The translations under genes were made by a program, and so were the position numbers. A stretch of 64,000 bases of DNA from Candidatus Kapaibacterium sp. (GTDB taxonomy: Bacteria; Bacteroidota; Ignavibacteria; Kapaibacteriales; UBA4661), in NCBI GenBank assembly GCA_004292595.1, contig RDXM01000118.1, forward strand, positions 1 to 64,000, written 5' to 3'. Positions 63,005 to 64,000 of this stretch are shown here, in pieces. The notes under the pieces are model-generated. The model was not told the DNA's origin. It did no database searches and saw only the letters and a list, made by a program, of their open reading frames with translations. Numbering within the stretch: the stretch's first letter is position 1; each line of letters starts with the position of its first letter.

Positions 63005-64000
63005 TTAGAAACCAATTTCTACGCCAAAATTCACCATGCGGGCTTGCATCACAGCGAAAATATCGCTGGACTGCGCAAAGGAGCGAGAAGGAATATTTGC
63101 TGGCGAATTCATCTCGGTTTCTACGCCAGAGTAGTTCGTCCACAAAAAGGCATTGCGAATAGATACGCCGAGCGTGAAGGTGCGGATATGCTCTGGCAAA
63201 AGAGCGGCTTTCTGCAAGGTGTGGCGGGCATCCCAGCGCACACTCAGTTCGCGCAGACGCACCCAATCGCCATTTTCCAAATAATTTGCCACGTCGCCAA
63301 AGCGTGTGTCCATGCGCATAAATTCTGTTGCTGCTGCCTGATATTCTGGCGTGTTTGGGGCGAGTACTTGCACTCCGTCTGCCGCGCGAATGCCGAGTTG
63401 TGCATCGGCGATTTGCCCTTGTGCCAAGCCAAGCTGCGTCAGAAGGCGATTGAAACGAGGATTGCCGCCAGAGCTAGAGGTTTGCTCGCGAGTGCCATTG
63501 AAAATATATCGCCCAAACCCCGCATCAATCAAGCCATAGAAGGTAACATCGCGGAAGAGCGTGAGCGTCCACGAGAACGACCCCGTGACAAGCGGTACGC
63601 TCGAACCAAGTGCGCGTAAGACGGAATCTCGCACCGGACCTCGCGCCCAGTCGTAGTAGCCGCTTGCTTGAAAGCGGGGCGCGAGAACAGGACGGTCCAT
63701 AAACACGCCGCGCCGTTGTCCTTTTTCGATGTAATTTGAATTGCCAAGCAAGCCAGAACCCGCATAAAAGCTCCGCTCGCGGAAGTTTGTTGTGCCTGAA
63801 CCCAGACTATCGACGATATTATCGGCATAGCCAGCCAAAAGATTCAAGCGCAAGACCGCATTTTCTGTATTCAGCACCGAGCCGTATAGCTGCGCTTCTG
63901 CGCCCCAACTGCGCGTTCTGCCTGTGTTTTGTGCGTTTGTCGCTTCGCCCGTCGAAGGAGCTTTATTGCCGTCTAAAATTGCATCGTTCGCAAATTGAAC
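63005..64000 (-). CDS. TonB-dependent outer-membrane receptor, SusC/RagA-like (partial, N-terminus beyond the window)
   Basis: The frame is open from the stop at 63005 to the right edge (over 330 codons), so only the C-terminal barrel is seen. It shows alternating beta-strand sequence (FSWTLTLFRDVTFYGLID, FTLGVSIRNAFLWTNYSGVETEMN) and ends with a strand finishing in Phe (MVNFGVEIGF), as outer-membrane barrels do. The ENGDWVRLRELSVRWD and RTFTLGVSIRNAFLWTNYSGVETEMN segments are typical of SusC/RagA proteins that import oligosaccharides or peptides. A SusD partner, if present, lies outside the window. Confidence 0.85.
   Translation of the reverse strand, partial: VQFANDAILDGNKAPSTGEATNAQNTGRTRSWGAEAQLYGSVLNTENAVLRLNLLAGYADNIVDSLGSGTTNFRERSFYAGSGLLGNSNYIEKGQRRGVFMDRPVLAPRFQASGYYDWARGPVRDSVLRALGSSVPLVTGSFSWTLTLFRDVTFYGLIDAGFGRYIFNGTREQTSSSGGNPRFNRLLTQLGLAQGQIADAQLGIRAADGVQVLAPNTPEYQAAATEFMRMDTRFGDVANYLENGDWVRLRELSVRWDARHTLQKAALLPEHIRTFTLGVSIRNAFLWTNYSGVETEMNSPANIPSRSFAQSSDIFAVMQARMVNFGVEIGF

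Overview
This is ordinary bacterial chromosome from a member of the Bacteroidota/Chlorobiota (FCB) group. Three things point there. Several promoters have the -7 element TATATTTG with a TTG about 17-20 bases upstream. One Tat-type protein ends in a type IX secretion (T9SS) sorting domain, and a SusC/RagA-like receptor runs off the right edge. atpD and atpC stand apart from the rest of the ATP synthase genes. A deep-branching lineage (Chlorobi, Ignavibacteria or Kapabacteria-like) is my guess, not something the sequence proves. I see no rRNA, CRISPR array, prophage or intact transposase. There is one tRNA (Thr-TGT).

Layout. 0.4-4 kb is an accessory patch: two Uma2-type nuclease genes, a small secreted protein, a PIN toxin/antitoxin pair, a HicB-like fragment coupled to a 32-codon leader, and an AT-rich gene with a nuclease-like C-terminus. 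4-8.9 kb: valS, a RelE-type toxin/antitoxin pair, a thiolase. 9-19.4 kb: a conserved orphan protein, a fatty-acid CoA ligase, penicillin-binding protein 2 (mrdA), an alpha/beta hydrolase, an intracellular alpha-amylase and a membrane Fe-S oxidoreductase of the ETF:quinone oxidoreductase kind. 19.4-27.4 kb: small genes, a 1504-residue secreted vWA/WD40/ASH/OmpA protein, a membrane acyltransferase, rpsU. 27.4-33.3 kb (minus): atpC, an intruding Uma2 gene, atpD, a chemoreceptor, adk. 33.7-42.7 kb: C-terminal processing protease, lysine 6-aminotransferase, phzF-like, a second CoA ligase, a CBS-domain transporter-like protein. 42.7-49 kb: a MarR regulator with two yceI genes, an aromatic amino acid lyase, an rRNA/tRNA methyltransferase and envelope genes. 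49-64 kb: secA, rpsD, tRNA-Thr, a Tat/T9SS protein, marR-PAP2, a TPR protein, a lipoprotein, guaA and the partial receptor.

The most striking content lies between genes. (i) REP/BIME-like elements: a GTGG or GTAG tetranucleotide plus a 20-base hairpin, usually in inverted pairs, at more than a dozen sites. (ii) Two MITE-like families with terminal inverted repeats and visible target duplications (5 bp for a 123-bp element, 8 bp for a 163-bp foldback element). (iii) Heptanucleotide tandem arrays, three of them just upstream of start codons and one inside valS. (iv) A palindrome, AAATGTTGCAACATTT, shared by the promoters of a marR gene and a yceI pair, which predicts a small regulon.

Functionally the genes combine housekeeping (valS, secA, rpsU, rpsD, adk, guaA, atpDC, mrdA), fatty-acid metabolism (two CoA ligases, thiolase, ETF:quinone oxidoreductase-like protein) and envelope functions. 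Starts were chosen by homology and position. Several open frames run upstream into repeats, and I trimmed them.
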